From Saccharothrix sp. NRRL B-16314 (GTDB taxonomy: Bacteria; Actinomycetota; Actinomycetes; Mycobacteriales; Pseudonocardiaceae): a stretch of DNA of 64,000 bases. Location: positions 1-64,000 of the forward strand of contig NZ_JNXC01000018.1 of NCBI RefSeq assembly GCF_000716595.1. The letters are read 5' to 3'. The position numbers and the translations under genes were made by a program. The notes beneath the pieces were generated by a model. The model did not search any database. It was not told where the DNA came from and was given only the letters and a program-made list of their open reading frames with translations. Positions 42,265 through 53,185 of this stretch are shown piece by piece (the stretch's first letter is position 1; the number at the start of each line of letters is the position of its first letter).

Positions 42265-43499
42265 CCGAGGCCGTTGACGCCCCTGTCGTCCCGAGGATCG
42301 TTCTCGGGGTCGGTGGGGGCATCGCCGCTTACAAGGCGTGCGAGGTGCTGCGCCGGCTCACCGAGTCCGGCCACTCCGTGCGCGTCGTGCCGACGGACGG
42401 CGCGCTGAAGTTCGTCGGCGCGGCCACGTTCGAGGCGCTGTCCGGCCAGCCCGTGCAGACCGGCGTGTTCGAGGACGTCCCGGCCGTGCCGCACGTGAAG
42501 CTCGGCCAGTCCGCCGACCTGGTCGTCGTCGCGCCCGCCACCGCGAACCTGATCGCCAAGGCCGCCCACGGCCTGGCCGACGACCTGCTCACCAACACGC
42601 TGCTGACCGCGCGCTGCCCGGTCCTGCTCGTCCCGGCGATGCACACCGAGATGTGGGAGCACCCGGCGACGCGGGCCAACGTGGCGCTGCTGCGGTCCCG
42701 CGGCGTGGTCGTGGCCGAGCCCGCGAGCGGCAGGCTGACCGGCAAGGACACCGGCAAGGGCAGGCTGCCCGAGCCGGCCGAGATCGTCGACCTGGCCCGG
42801 TTGCTGCTGGCGCGCCCCGACGCGCTGCCGCGCGACCTGGAAGGCGTGCACGTCGCCGTGTCCGCCGGTGGCACCCGTGAACCGCTCGACCCGGTGCGCT
42901 TCCTGGGCAACCGCTCGTCCGGCCGGCAGGGCTACGCGCTCGCCCGGGTCGCCGCCCAGCGCGGCGCGCGGGTGACGCTGGTCGCCGCGCACACCGCGGA
43001 CCTGGTCGCGCCCGCCGGGGTGGACGTCGTGCGCGTCGGCTCCGCGCTGGAGCTGCGCGCCGCGATGCACGAGGTGGCCGCGCGGGCCGACGTCATCGTG
43101 ATGGCCGCCGCGGTCGCCGACTTCCGGCCCGCGGCACTGGTCGAGCACAAGATCAAGAAGACCGAGCGGGACCCCGAACCGGTCGCGCTCACCCGCAACC
43201 CCGACATCCTGGCCGAACTGGTCGCCGCGCGGCGGTCCGGGCAGGTCATCGTTGGGTTCGCGGCCGAGACCGGGGACGGCGTCACGGGCGTCCTGGAGTA
43301 CGGTCGCGCGAAGCTCAAGCGCAAGGGCTGCGACTGGCTCGTGGTCAACGCGGTCGGCGACGGCCGGGCGTTCGAGGTCGAGGACAACGCCGGCTGGCTG
43401 TTGTCCGCCGACGGCGCCGAGACCTCGATCCCGCACGGGTCGAAGGCTCGACTGGCGTCCACATTGTGGGACGCCGTCGCGCCTGCGCTCGGACTCTGA
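42261..43499 (+). CDS. coaBC: Bifunctional phosphopantothenoylcysteine decarboxylase / phosphopantothenate-cysteine ligase
   Basis: 412 residues from GTG at 42261 ([10 protein letters not shown]), GTGA-overlapping rpoZ; the longer frame upstream is the wrong phase of rpoZ. The N-terminal flavoprotein half has [16 protein letters not shown], catalytic His in [31 protein letters not shown] and [12 protein letters not shown]. The C-terminal ligase half has [29 protein letters not shown] and the KIKK lysine loop, then GFAAETGD. It makes 4'-phosphopantetheine for CoA. Confidence 0.97.
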   Translation: MTEAVDAPVVPRIVLGVGGGIAAYKACEVLRRLTESGHSVRVVPTDGALKFVGAATFEALSGQPVQTGVFEDVPAVPHVKLGQSADLVVVAPATANLIAKAAHGLADDLLTNTLLTARCPVLLVPAMHTEMWEHPATRANVALLRSRGVVVAEPASGRLTGKDTGKGRLPEPAEIVDLARLLLARPDALPRDLEGVHVAVSAGGTREPLDPVRFLGNRSSGRQGYALARVAAQRGARVTLVAAHTADLVAPAGVDVVRVGSALELRAAMHEVAARADVIVMAAAVADFRPAALVEHKIKKTERDPEPVALTRNPDILAELVAARRSGQVIVGFAAETGDGVTGVLEYGRAKLKRKGCDWLVVNAVGDGRAFEVEDNAGWLLSADGAETSIPHGSKARLASTLWDAVAPALGL

Positions 43500-43563
43500 C
43501 CCGTACGCGCCCAGGCGCTCGGTATTCTTCAAGCATTCGCAGATCGGACAGTTAGGGAGTGTC

Positions 43564-44766
<1,203 letters not shown>

Positions 44767-44788
44767 CCGCCCTGGCCGACGCCTGAGC

Positions 44789-44851
44789 GTGCCGCCGATC
44801 CCGGACCGCCGACCGACGAAACCGGTCGGCGTGGTCCCGGATCGGCGGCAC
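44789..44851 (+). terminator. Long hairpin terminator after metK
   Basis: Arms 44789-44815 and 44823-44851 pair over about 27 bp, with a single mismatch and a 2-base bulge, around a 7-base loop (ACGAAAC). The stem starts 22 bases after the metK stop. CGGTCGTCTC follows, so the T-run is weak, but stem length makes termination likely. Confidence 0.8.
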
Positions 44852-44949
44852 GGTCGTCTCCGGGCTTTCGCGCCGATGTCCGTCACCGGCTTCACCGGCG
44901 TGGTCCGCAGGACCTCCCGAGTTCACCCGCAGGCGTTAGACACCACGTC

Positions 44950-46152
44950 ATGCAGGTTCCCCGTCGCACCACCCTGCCGCGGTCGGTGCACGAGGCGGCG
45001 GCCCGCGAGCCGGTGCGCGGCGGCATGGCCGCCCTCCGGCACGTCGTGTTCCTGACCGGGGAGAACGACCACTACGACGACCTGGCGGACACCTTCACGG
45101 TGTGCGACGCCTTCCACGGTTCCGGGTACCCGTGGGCGACCTACGCCGTGCACCTGCGGGACGCCGGCAAATCGTGGCGGGTCTACCAGGACGGTCCGTC
45201 GTTCCGCGCCGACGTCGAGTCCGGCGGGTTGCCGCAGGTGTCGTACCTGGTGCCGCCGCCCGCCGCCTCTTGGGCCTACGAGGTGCTGGACGCGCTGGCG
45301 TCCGTGCCGGAGGTGTGGGACTCGACCGCGTTGTTCATCGACTACGGCAGCGGACACGACGGCGAGCACGGCAGCGGTGGCGCGGCGGGCGGGCCGTTCG
45401 GGCTGGGGCCACGGGTGCCGGTGGTCGTGGTGTCGCCCTGGACGGTCGGCGGGTACGTGGACTCGCAGGTGTTCGACCAGTCGTCCGCGGCCCGGTTCGT
45501 GGAGCGGTGGCTGGGCGTGTCGGCGCCGGGGATCGGCGCCCCGCAGCGGACCGCGTGCGGAGATTTGACGTCGGCGTTCGACTTCGGTCGGCGGCGGCCG
45601 GTGGGCGCACACCTCCCGGGGTGGCGGCCGGCCCGTCCGCTGCCCTACCAGCCGGACGCGTCCGGCGCGGTGGTCGGTGGCGAGGTGCGGCTGGGGCTGC
45701 GGAACTCCGGGGACGAGAGCGTGCGCCTGGCGTTGCACCCGCACGCGGGGGACGCGGTGCACCTCGACGTGCGGTCCTCGGTGGAGTTCGCGGTGCCGTT
45801 CGAGCACGAGTACCGGTTCGCGGTGGTCGGGCCGAACGGGTTCCGGCGCGAGTTCGCCGGGACCAGGGGAGAGCACGCGGCGGTGGAGTCGTCGGTGCAC
45901 GGGCACAGCCGGGTGCTGTCGATGACCCTGGCGAACGCCGGGCCGGCGGACGTGACCTTCTCCCTGGTGGGCGACGGGCGCGACTTCAAGGTGACGGTGC
46001 GGCCGGGCAAGCGGCGGTTGGTGCCGTGGCTGACCGCGTTCCGGCACGGCTGGTACGACCTCACGGTGTCGTCCGGCGCCTTCCGCCGCAGGTTGGCGGG
46101 TCACGTGGAGAACGGCCGGGAGAGCGTGGCGCCGGTGATCACCCGGTCGTGA
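44950..46152 (+). CDS. Shortened phosphocholine-type phospholipase C relative lacking much of the catalytic core
   Basis: 400 residues from ATG at 44950, against roughly 650-700 for the phosphoesterase-family phospholipases C. Family landmarks are kept in order: LRHVVFLTGEN (usually QENRSFDHYFG), LADTFTVCDAFHGS, AGKSWRVYQDG, LPQVSYLVPP, YEVLDALASVPEVWDSTALF, PFGLGPRVPVVVVSPWTVGG and GDLTSAFDFG, followed by the C-terminal beta domains (GPNGFRREFAGT, DFKVTVRPGKR). Between them large segments are missing without a frame break, and the usual TYDENDGFFDH metal site reads DYGSGHDGEHG. No Tat signal is visible. It may be an inactive or repurposed paralogue; a start further upstream is unlikely because of the metK terminator. 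Confidence 0.75.
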   Translation: MQVPRRTTLPRSVHEAAAREPVRGGMAALRHVVFLTGENDHYDDLADTFTVCDAFHGSGYPWATYAVHLRDAGKSWRVYQDGPSFRADVESGGLPQVSYLVPPPAASWAYEVLDALASVPEVWDSTALFIDYGSGHDGEHGSGGAAGGPFGLGPRVPVVVVSPWTVGGYVDSQVFDQSSAARFVERWLGVSAPGIGAPQRTACGDLTSAFDFGRRRPVGAHLPGWRPARPLPYQPDASGAVVGGEVRLGLRNSGDESVRLALHPHAGDAVHLDVRSSVEFAVPFEHEYRFAVVGPNGFRREFAGTRGEHAAVESSVHGHSRVLSMTLANAGPADVTFSLVGDGRDFKVTVRPGKRRLVPWLTAFRHGWYDLTVSSGAFRRRLAGHVENGRESVAPVITRS

Positions 46153-46241
46153 TCTTGCGAACCTCGAACACGTGTTCGATAATGGCCCGATGACCCCCTG
46201 TCCGATGAACGTTCCCGCCGGTCTCTGGTAGACCTCCACCC

Positions 46242-48227
46242 GTGGCGGGCAAGGCGACTACCAGGCGCGGGGAGCAGGTTCCCGCCGCCTCGCTGCCGGT
46301 TGCCCGCGTCTGCGTGGACGTGCCGCTGGCGCACCTCGACCGGGCGTTCGACTACCAGGTGTCCACCGAGCAGGACGCGGACGCGGTGCCCGGCTGCCGG
46401 GTCCGGGTGCGGTTCGCCGGGCAGTTGGTCGACGGGTACCTGCTGGAGCGGGTCGGGTCGTCGGAGTACGGGCGCAAGTTGACGTTCCTGGACCGGGTGA
46501 TCTCGCCGGAACCGGTGCTGTCGCCGGAGGTGGCGGAGCTGGCGCGGGTCGTGGCGGACCGGTACGCGGGGTCGCTGGTCGACGTGCTGCGGATGGCGGT
46601 ACCGCCCCGGCACGCGCGGGTCGAGGCGAAGCCCTCCGGTGAGCCCGCCCCGGTGCCCGAGGCGCCGTCGGACGAAGGGTGGTCGCGCTACCCGTTCGGG
46701 CCCAACCTGCTGGACGCGTTGCGCTCCGGCCGTGCCGCGCGGGCGGTGTGGCAGGCGCTGCCGGCCGAGGACTGGCCCGCGCGGCTGGCCGAGGCGGCGG
46801 CGTCGGTGGCCTCGACCGGCAAGGGCGCGCTGGTCGTCGTGCCGGACCACCGCGACCTGGCGCGTCTGCACCAGGCCTGCGTGGCGCTCGTCGGCGAGGC
46901 GGGCGTGGTGTCGCTGTCGGCGGACCTCGGGCCGTCCGAGCGGTACAAGCGGTGGCTGGCCGTGCGGCGCGGCGTGGTGCGGGTGGTGCTCGGCACGCGC
47001 GGTACGGCCTTCGCGCCGGTGCACGACCTGGGACTGGTGGCGGTGTGGGACGACGGCGACGACCTGCACTCCGAGCCGAGGATGCCGTACCCGAACGTGC
47101 GCGACGTGCTGGTCCAGCGCTCGCACCTGACCGGTGCTTCGCTGCTGATCGGCGGCTTCGCCCGCACGGCGGAGGCGCAGCTGCTCGTCGACAGCGGGTG
47201 GGCGCACGAGGTCGTGGCCGCCAGGGACACGCTGCGCTCGGTCGCGCCGCGGGTGGCGGCCGTGGGCGATCACGAGTGGCAGGAGGTGAAGGACGCGGCG
47301 GCCCGGTCGGCCCGGCTGCCGTCCATCGCCTTCGACGCGGCGCGTGCCGCCCTGGCGGCGGGCACACCGGTGCTCGTCCAGGTGCCCCGGCGCGGTTACG
47401 TGCCCGCCCTGGCGTGCGGGCAGTGCCGCTCGCCGGCGCGTTGCCGTCGGTGCGCCGGGCCGTTGGCGTTGCCGGGCGGCACCCAGGACGGCGTGCCGAG
47501 GCCCGCGTACTGCCGGTGGTGCGGCGCCACGGAGGCGGCGTTCCGCTGCTCGAACTGCGGCTCGCGCCGGTTGCGGGGCCAGGTCATCGGCGCCCGCCGC
47601 ACGGCGGAGGAGCTGGGGCGGGCGTTCAGCGGGGTGCCGGTGCGGACGTCGGGTGGCGACGAGGTGCTGGCCACCGTGCCGGGCGGCCAGTCGCTGGTGG
47701 TGGCCACGCCCGGCGCGGAACCGGTGGCCGAAGGGGGCTACGGCGCGGCCCTGCTGCTGGACGGGTGGGCGTTGCTGGGCCGAGCCGACCTGAGGGCGGC
47801 CGAGGAGACCCTCCGTCGCTGGATGACGGCGGCGGCGCTGGTCCACGCGGCGGGCCGGGTGGTCGTGGTGGCCGACTCCTCGCTGGCGCCGGTGCAGGCC
47901 CTGGTGCGCTGGGACCCGGTGTGGCACGCCGGCCAGGAGCTGGCGGCCCGAAGCGAGCTGGGGTTCCCGCCGGCCGTGCGGATGGCGACCGTGGACGGGG
48001 CGCCGGACGCGCTGGCCGGTGTGCTGGAGGAGCTGCGGCTGCCCCCGAACGGGCAGATCCTGGGGCCGGTGCCGCTGTCCGAGGACAAGGAACGCGCGCT
48101 GGTGCGGGTGCCGAGGACGGAAGGCCGCGCCCTCGCGGCCGTGCTGGCCGACGTGCTGGCCGTGCGGAGCGCCCGCAAGGAACCCGACGTGGTCCGGGTG
48201 AAGCTCGACCCCCTCGAAGTCCTCTGA
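46242..48227 (+). CDS. priA: Primosomal protein PriA-like (N'), helicase motifs degenerate
   Basis: 661 residues from GTG at 46242. The 3' DNA-binding domain (ARVCVDVPLAHLDRAFDYQV, RVRVRFAGQLVDGYLLER) and the zinc cluster near 390-445 (CGQC, CRRC, CRWCG, CSNCGS) are clear. The Walker A site reads ASTGKGALVVVPDHRD instead of GxTGSGKT, and the DEAH box is replaced by WDDGDD, so ATP-driven unwinding is unlikely. This is the normal actinobacterial state of PriA, suggesting a structural restart role. It follows the phospholipase-like gene and precedes ggt. Confidence 0.93.
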   Translation: MAGKATTRRGEQVPAASLPVARVCVDVPLAHLDRAFDYQVSTEQDADAVPGCRVRVRFAGQLVDGYLLERVGSSEYGRKLTFLDRVISPEPVLSPEVAELARVVADRYAGSLVDVLRMAVPPRHARVEAKPSGEPAPVPEAPSDEGWSRYPFGPNLLDALRSGRAARAVWQALPAEDWPARLAEAAASVASTGKGALVVVPDHRDLARLHQACVALVGEAGVVSLSADLGPSERYKRWLAVRRGVVRVVLGTRGTAFAPVHDLGLVAVWDDGDDLHSEPRMPYPNVRDVLVQRSHLTGASLLIGGFARTAEAQLLVDSGWAHEVVAARDTLRSVAPRVAAVGDHEWQEVKDAAARSARLPSIAFDAARAALAAGTPVLVQVPRRGYVPALACGQCRSPARCRRCAGPLALPGGTQDGVPRPAYCRWCGATEAAFRCSNCGSRRLRGQVIGARRTAEELGRAFSGVPVRTSGGDEVLATVPGGQSLVVATPGAEPVAEGGYGAALLLDGWALLGRADLRAAEETLRRWMTAAALVHAAGRVVVVADSSLAPVQALVRWDPVWHAGQELAARSELGFPPAVRMATVDGAPDALAGVLEELRLPPNGQILGPVPLSEDKERALVRVPRTEGRALAAVLADVLAVRSARKEPDVVRVKLDPLEVL

Positions 48228-48283
48228 CGTCGTCCCCCGAGTAGGCGGTTCTGCTTTCGTCCGGTGTGGAGTACAAGGGAACG

Positions 48284-50065
48284 ATGCTCCGGTCGAAGGT
48301 CGCCAGCGCCCTTGCAGCCCTCCTCCTCGTCCCGCTCCTGCCCGCCACCGCACCCGCCGCCACCGACGCGCCGCGCGTCCCCGAGGCCGTCGGCTCCGGC
48401 GGGGTGGTGTCCAGCGTGGACGCCGACGCGTCGCAGATCGGCATCGACGTCCTCCGCCGCGGTGGGAACGCCGTGGACGCCGCGGTGGCGGTGGCCGCGG
48501 CGTTGGGCGTCACCGACCCGTTCTCGGCGGGGATCGGCGGCGGCGGGTTCTTCGTCCACTACGACGCCCGCACCCGCCGGGTGTCCACTGTGGACGGCCG
48601 GGAGACGGCGCCCGCGGCGGCCGGCGCCGACCTGTTCGTGGAGGACGGCGCGCCGATCCCATTCTCGGAGGCCGTCACCAGCGGGTTGTCGGTCGGTGTG
48701 CCGGGCACGCCCCGCACGTGGCACGAGGCGCTGCGGCGGTGGGGGACCTGGTCGCTCGACTGCGCGGTCCGCCCCGCGGAGGAGCTGGCGCGGGACGGGT
48801 TCACGGTCGACGCCACGTTCCACCGCCAGGTCGCCGACAACGCCGCCCGGTTCGCCGACTTCACCTCGACCCGCGCGCTCTACCTGCCCGAAGGCGCGCC
48901 GCCCGCGGTCGGCAGCACGTTCCGCAACCCCGACCTCGCCGACACCTACCGCGAGCTGCGCGAGGACGGCGTGTCCGCGCTCTACCGGGGTGACGTCGGC
49001 CGCGACGTGGTCGAAGCCGTGCAACGGCCACCGGTCGCACCCGGGGCGACCCGCCGGGTCCGGCCCGGTGGGATGACCGCGTCCGACCTCGCCGGGTACG
49101 ACGCGCCGCTGCGAGAGCCCACCCACCTCCGCTACCGCGGCCTGGACGTGTTCGGCATGGCGCCGCCGTCGTCCGGTGGCACCACCGTGGGCGAGGCGTT
49201 GAACATCCTGGAGACCACCGACCTCGCCGCCGAGACCCCGGTCCAGTACCTGCACCGGTTCCTGGAGGCGAGCAGGCTGTCGTTCGCCGACCGCAACCGC
49301 TGGGTGGGCGACCCGGCGTTCAGCGACGTGCCGACCCGCGAGCTGCTGTCGCAGGGCTTCGCCGACAGCCGGGCCTGCCTGATCTCGCCGACGGCGGCCA
49401 TGACCGGCGCGGTCGCGCCCGGCGACCCGCGCCACCCGACCCCGTGCGCGACGACCGCCGAACCCGCCGCCACCCCGTACGAGGGCACCGACACCACGCA
49501 CCTCACGGTCGCCGACCGCTGGGGGAACGTCGTCGCCTACACCCTGACGATCGAACAGGAGGGCGGCAGCGGCATCGTGGTGCCGGGCCGCGGGTTCCTG
49601 CTGAACAACGAGCTGACCGACTTCTCGTTCACCCCGGTGACGCCGGGCGTGCCGGACCCGAACCTGCCCGGTCCGGGCAAGCGACCGCGTTCCTCGATGT
49701 CGCCGACGATCGTGCTGGACCACGACCGGCCGGTGCTGGCGCTCGGCTCACCCGGCGGCGCGAGCATCATCACCACCGTGCTCCAGGTCCTGACCCGACG
49801 GCTGGACCGCGGCCTGCCGCTCGTGCAGGCCATCGCCGCACCGCGGGCGTCGCAGCGCAACGCCGCCAACACCCAGGCCGAGGCCGCGTTCCTGGCCGCG
49901 CCGGAAGCCGAGGCACTGCGCCTGCTGGGCCACCGGTTCACCGCGGCCGGTGAGATCGGCGCGGTCACGGCGGTCGAACGCCTGCCCGACGGCCGCTGGC
50001 GCGCGGCGGCGGAGACGTCCCGGCGTGGCGGCGGCGCGGCCCGGGTGGTCCTTCCCCGGCCGTGA
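48284..50065 (+). CDS. ggt: Gamma-glutamyltransferase, secreted
   Basis: 593 residues from ATG at 48284, with AAGGGA just upstream; a GTG at 48266 would add six residues before the signal peptide. A Sec signal (ALAALLLVPLLPATAPAATDA) leads to the Ntn-hydrolase fold. The large subunit has GGNAVDAAVAVAAALGV and GIGGGGFFVHY; autoprocessing would occur before Thr404 in GTDTTHLTVAD, giving the small subunit with NNELTDFSF, KRPRSSMSPTIV and SPGGASIIT. It cleaves or transfers gamma-glutamyl groups from glutathione and related peptides outside the membrane. It stands alone between priA and def. Confidence 0.96.
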   Translation: MLRSKVASALAALLLVPLLPATAPAATDAPRVPEAVGSGGVVSSVDADASQIGIDVLRRGGNAVDAAVAVAAALGVTDPFSAGIGGGGFFVHYDARTRRVSTVDGRETAPAAAGADLFVEDGAPIPFSEAVTSGLSVGVPGTPRTWHEALRRWGTWSLDCAVRPAEELARDGFTVDATFHRQVADNAARFADFTSTRALYLPEGAPPAVGSTFRNPDLADTYRELREDGVSALYRGDVGRDVVEAVQRPPVAPGATRRVRPGGMTASDLAGYDAPLREPTHLRYRGLDVFGMAPPSSGGTTVGEALNILETTDLAAETPVQYLHRFLEASRLSFADRNRWVGDPAFSDVPTRELLSQGFADSRACLISPTAAMTGAVAPGDPRHPTPCATTAEPAATPYEGTDTTHLTVADRWGNVVAYTLTIEQEGGSGIVVPGRGFLLNNELTDFSFTPVTPGVPDPNLPGPGKRPRSSMSPTIVLDHDRPVLALGSPGGASIITTVLQVLTRRLDRGLPLVQAIAAPRASQRNAANTQAEAAFLAAPEAEALRLLGHRFTAAGEIGAVTAVERLPDGRWRAAAETSRRGGGAARVVLPRP

Positions 50066-50121
50066 CCGGGGCACCGGGCGGGCTTTCGTAGACTGGACTC
50101 CCCAGGCTGCGAGGAGTGCGC

Positions 50122-50664
50122 GTGACCGTCCAACCGATCCGGCTGTTCGGCGACCCGGTGCTGCGGACGCCCGCCGTCGAGGTCACCGACTTCGACGCCG
50201 AGCTCCGCAAGCTGGTCAAGGACCTGTGGGACACGATGAGCGAGGCCGGTGGCGCCGGGCTCGCGGCGCCCCAGCTGGGTGTCGGCCTGCGCGTGTTCAC
50301 CTACCACTGCGACGGGTTCGCCGGGCACCTGGTCAACCCGACGTTCGACGTGGTCGGCGAGGAGTACCAGGAGGGTCCGGAGGGCTGCCTGTCGATCCCC
50401 GGCATGTCCTGGGACTGCCGGCGGCACCTGCACGTCGTGGCCAAGGGCTGGAACATGCACGGCGAGCCGGTCGAGGTCGAGGGCTCGGACCTGCTGGCGC
50501 GCTGCGTCCAGCACGAGACCGACCACCTGGACGGCGTGCTGTTCCTGGACCGGCTGGACGACGCGACCCGCAAGGAGGCCATGAAGGCCATCCGGCAGCA
50601 GTCGTGGTTCGACGGCGGCGTGCCGGCGATCAAGCAGTCGCCGCACCCCCTGTTCGGTGCGTGA
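50122..50664 (+). CDS. def: Peptide deformylase
   Basis: 180 residues from GTG at 50122, chosen because GAGGAG at 50111-50116 spaces correctly; the GTG at 50116 overlaps that site. All three motifs are present: GAGLAAPQLGV (44-54), EGCLSIPG with metal Cys89 (87-94) and QHETDHLDG with His131, Glu132 and His135. It removes the N-formyl group from nascent proteins, complementing fmt just downstream. Normal length. Confidence 0.97.
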   Translation: MTVQPIRLFGDPVLRTPAVEVTDFDAELRKLVKDLWDTMSEAGGAGLAAPQLGVGLRVFTYHCDGFAGHLVNPTFDVVGEEYQEGPEGCLSIPGMSWDCRRHLHVVAKGWNMHGEPVEVEGSDLLARCVQHETDHLDGVLFLDRLDDATRKEAMKAIRQQSWFDGGVPAIKQSPHPLFGA

Positions 50665-50690
50665 TCGCCGCTGCCCGGCGCGCGATGACT

Positions 50691-50714
50691 CGCCCCCGAG
50701 CCGCCTCGGGGGCG
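50691..50714 (+). terminator. Hairpin terminator after def
   Basis: Perfect 10-bp stem (CGCCCCCGAG at 50691-50700 with 50705-50714) and a 4-base loop, then CTCTCCTAGACTTG. It lies between def and fmt, so the two are probably separate transcripts despite their shared function. Confidence 0.8.
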
Positions 50715-50828
50715 CTCTCCTAGACTTGCGGTCTGCGGATCCGCGGAAGATGCGAGGAGAGTGCGTGTTCGACCAAGAAACCCGGCCGTCTCGACCAAGC
50801 CCCCACGTGCCGTCCGGAGGGGTCTGAC

Positions 50829-51758
50829 ATGCGCCTGGTCTTCGCGGGCACGCCCGACGTCGCCCTCCCGTCGCTGAGCGCGCTGCTCGATTCCGACCGG
50901 CACGAGGTGGTCGCGGTCGTCACCCGGCCGGACGCGCCCGCCGGGCGTGGCCGCCGCGTCGAGCGGTCGCCGGTCGCGGCGTTGGCGGACGAGCACGGCA
51001 TCGAGGTGCTGGCGCCGGCCAAGGCGGGCGACCCGGTGTTCCGGGCGCGGCTGGCCGAGCTGGAGCCCGACCTGTGCCCGGTGGTGGCCTACGGCGCGCT
51101 GCTGCCCGAGTCGACGCTGGCCATCCCGACCCACGGCTGGGTCAACCTGCACTTCTCGGTGCTGCCAGCCTGGCGCGGCGCGGCGCCCGTGCAGGCGGCC
51201 GTGCGGCACGGTGACGACATCACCGGCGCGACCACGTTCCGCATCGTCAAGGAGCTGGACGCGGGCCCGGTGTACGGCGTGGTGACGGAGCAGGTGCGCG
51301 ACCGGGACACGGCCGGTGCACTGCTCGGCCGGCTCGCCGAGTCCGGCGCCAAGCTGCTCCTGTCCACTGTGGACGGTATTGCGGACGGCACGCTGCGGGC
51401 GGTGGAGCAGCCCGACCAGGGCGTGAGCTACGCGCCGAAGGTGAGCGTCGACGACGCCAGGCTGGACTTCGGCACGCCCGCCGCCGCCCTCGACCGGGTG
51501 GCCCGCGCGGTCACGCCGGACCCGGGCGCGTGGGCCGAGTTCCGCGGTGAACGGATCAAGCTCGGCCCGGTGGTCCCGGTCGAGTCGGACGAACCGCTAC
51601 CGCCCGGTGACATCAGGGTGGAGCGCAAACGCGTGCTCGTCGGCACGGCCACCGACCCGGTGGTGCTCGGCGACGTGCAGGCGCAGGGCAAGAAGCGGAT
51701 GTCGGCGACCGACTGGGCGCGCGGCGCCCGGATCGAGGCGGGGGAGCGGATTTCATGA
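50829..51758 (+). CDS. fmt: Methionyl-tRNA formyltransferase
   Basis: 309 residues from ATG at 50829. The formyltransferase core has [29 protein letters not shown] and the catalytic [19 protein letters not shown] with Asn and His, then GVVTEQ; the C-terminal OB-like domain starts near [17 protein letters not shown]. It formylates initiator tRNA. Four-base overlap couples it to rsmB, the usual bacterial pairing. Confidence 0.97.
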   Translation: MRLVFAGTPDVALPSLSALLDSDRHEVVAVVTRPDAPAGRGRRVERSPVAALADEHGIEVLAPAKAGDPVFRARLAELEPDLCPVVAYGALLPESTLAIPTHGWVNLHFSVLPAWRGAAPVQAAVRHGDDITGATTFRIVKELDAGPVYGVVTEQVRDRDTAGALLGRLAESGAKLLLSTVDGIADGTLRAVEQPDQGVSYAPKVSVDDARLDFGTPAAALDRVARAVTPDPGAWAEFRGERIKLGPVVPVESDEPLPPGDIRVERKRVLVGTATDPVVLGDVQAQGKKRMSATDWARGARIEAGERIS

Positions 51759-53185
51759 CCCAGAGGTCTTCCCGGCCGTCCCGGCCGCAGCGGGCACACC
51801 CGCCGCGCGGGCGCACCGGCACCCCGCCCCGCCCGCCCGTCGGCGACCCCGCGCGGCAGGCCGCGCTGGACACGCTCCGCGCCGTCCGCCAGCGGGACGC
51901 CTACGCGAACCTCGTGCTGCCCGGCATCCTGCGGGAACGCAAGATCACCGGACGGGACGCGGCCCTCGCCACCGAGCTGACCTACGGCTCGCTGCGCGCG
52001 CAGGGCCTGCTGGACGCGGTGCTGACCGCGTGCGCCGACCGCCCGCTGTCCGAAGTGGACGGCGCCGTGCTCGACGCGCTGCGGCTGGGCGCCTACCAGC
52101 TGCTGCGCACCCGCATCCCGGCGCACGCCGCGGTCGCCTCCACGGTGGACCTCGTGCGCGCCGACCGCGGTTCGGGGGCCGCCGGTTTCGCGAACGCGGT
52201 GCTGCGCCGGGTCACCGGCCAGGACGAGGCGGGCTGGGTGGAGGAGCTCGCGCCGGACGAGGACGCCGACCCGATCGGCTACCTGGCCATGGCCAACGCC
52301 CACCCGAGGTGGATCGCGCAGGCGTTCGCCGAGGCCTTGGGCAGTCGCGGTGAGCCGTTGCGCGACGCGCTGGCCGCCGACGACATGCGCCCGGCCGTGC
52401 ACCTGGCCGCGCGGCCCGGCGAGTGCAGCTCGGACGAACTGGCCGCGATGACCGGCGGCGAGGTCGCGCCGTACTCGCCGTACGGGGTGCACCTGGACAC
52501 CGGCGCGGGCGACCCGGGCGACCTGGACCCGGTGCGCGAGCGGCTGGCGACGGTGCAGGACGAGGGCAGCCAGCTGTGCGCGGTGGCGTTGACGCGCGTG
52601 CCGCTGGACGGCCCGGACGAGCGGTGGCTCGACCTGTGCGCCGGCCCCGGCGGCAAGGCCGTGATGCTGGGCGCGCTGGCGGCGTTGACCGGCGCGTCGC
52701 TGGACGCGGTCGAGAAGGCGCCGCACCGGGCGGACCTGATCCGCAAGGCGGCGGGTGACGTGCCGATGACCGTGCACGTCGCCGACGGGCGCGAGTCGGG
52801 CCTGCCCGAGGGGTCGTTCGACCGGGTGCTGGTGGACGCGCCGTGCACCGGGCTGGGCGCGTTGCGGCGCAGGCCGGAGGCGCGGTGGCGGCGGCAGCCG
52901 TCGGACGTGGCACCGCTGGCCCGGTTGCAGCGCGAACTGCTGACGGCGGCGTTGACGCTGGTCAGGCCGGGTGGCGTGGTGGCGTACGTGGTGTGCACGC
53001 CGCACTTGTCCGAGACGGTGGGCGTGGTCGCCGACGTGGCCCGCCGCACCGGCGCGGACTGGCTGGATGCCCGCGAGTACTTCCCCGGTGTGCCCGAGCT
53101 GGGTGACGGTCCCCAGGTGCAGCTGTGGCCGCACAAGCACGGCACGGACGCGATGTTCTGCGCCCTGCTCCAACGGCCCGCGTGA
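51755..53185 (+). CDS. rsmB: 16S rRNA (cytosine-967-C5)-methyltransferase RsmB
   Basis: 476 residues from ATG at 51755. A basic Pro/Arg-rich leader precedes a NusB-like RNA-binding domain ([33 protein letters not shown]) and the SAM domain: [17 protein letters not shown], catalytic [20 protein letters not shown] and the second Cys in [10 protein letters not shown], where many homologues have TCSLHPEE. Activity is likely but the VCTPHLSET variant is noted. It overlaps fmt and the flavoprotein gene. Confidence 0.95.
   Translation: MTQRSSRPSRPQRAHPPRGRTGTPPRPPVGDPARQAALDTLRAVRQRDAYANLVLPGILRERKITGRDAALATELTYGSLRAQGLLDAVLTACADRPLSEVDGAVLDALRLGAYQLLRTRIPAHAAVASTVDLVRADRGSGAAGFANAVLRRVTGQDEAGWVEELAPDEDADPIGYLAMANAHPRWIAQAFAEALGSRGEPLRDALAADDMRPAVHLAARPGECSSDELAAMTGGEVAPYSPYGVHLDTGAGDPGDLDPVRERLATVQDEGSQLCAVALTRVPLDGPDERWLDLCAGPGGKAVMLGALAALTGASLDAVEKAPHRADLIRKAAGDVPMTVHVADGRESGLPEGSFDRVLVDAPCTGLGALRRRPEARWRRQPSDVAPLARLQRELLTAALTLVRPGGVVAYVVCTPHLSETVGVVADVARRTGADWLDAREYFPGVPELGDGPQVQLWPHKHGTDAMFCALLQRPA

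Noticed and set aside
43500..43563. SAM riboswitch upstream of metK
   Set aside because: Only 64 bases separate coaBC and metK, too short for a known SAM aptamer with expression platform.
44950..46152. Phospholipase-like gene as a frameshifted pseudogene
   Set aside because: The frame is continuous and the missing parts are clean in-frame gaps, so it is reported as a shortened gene.
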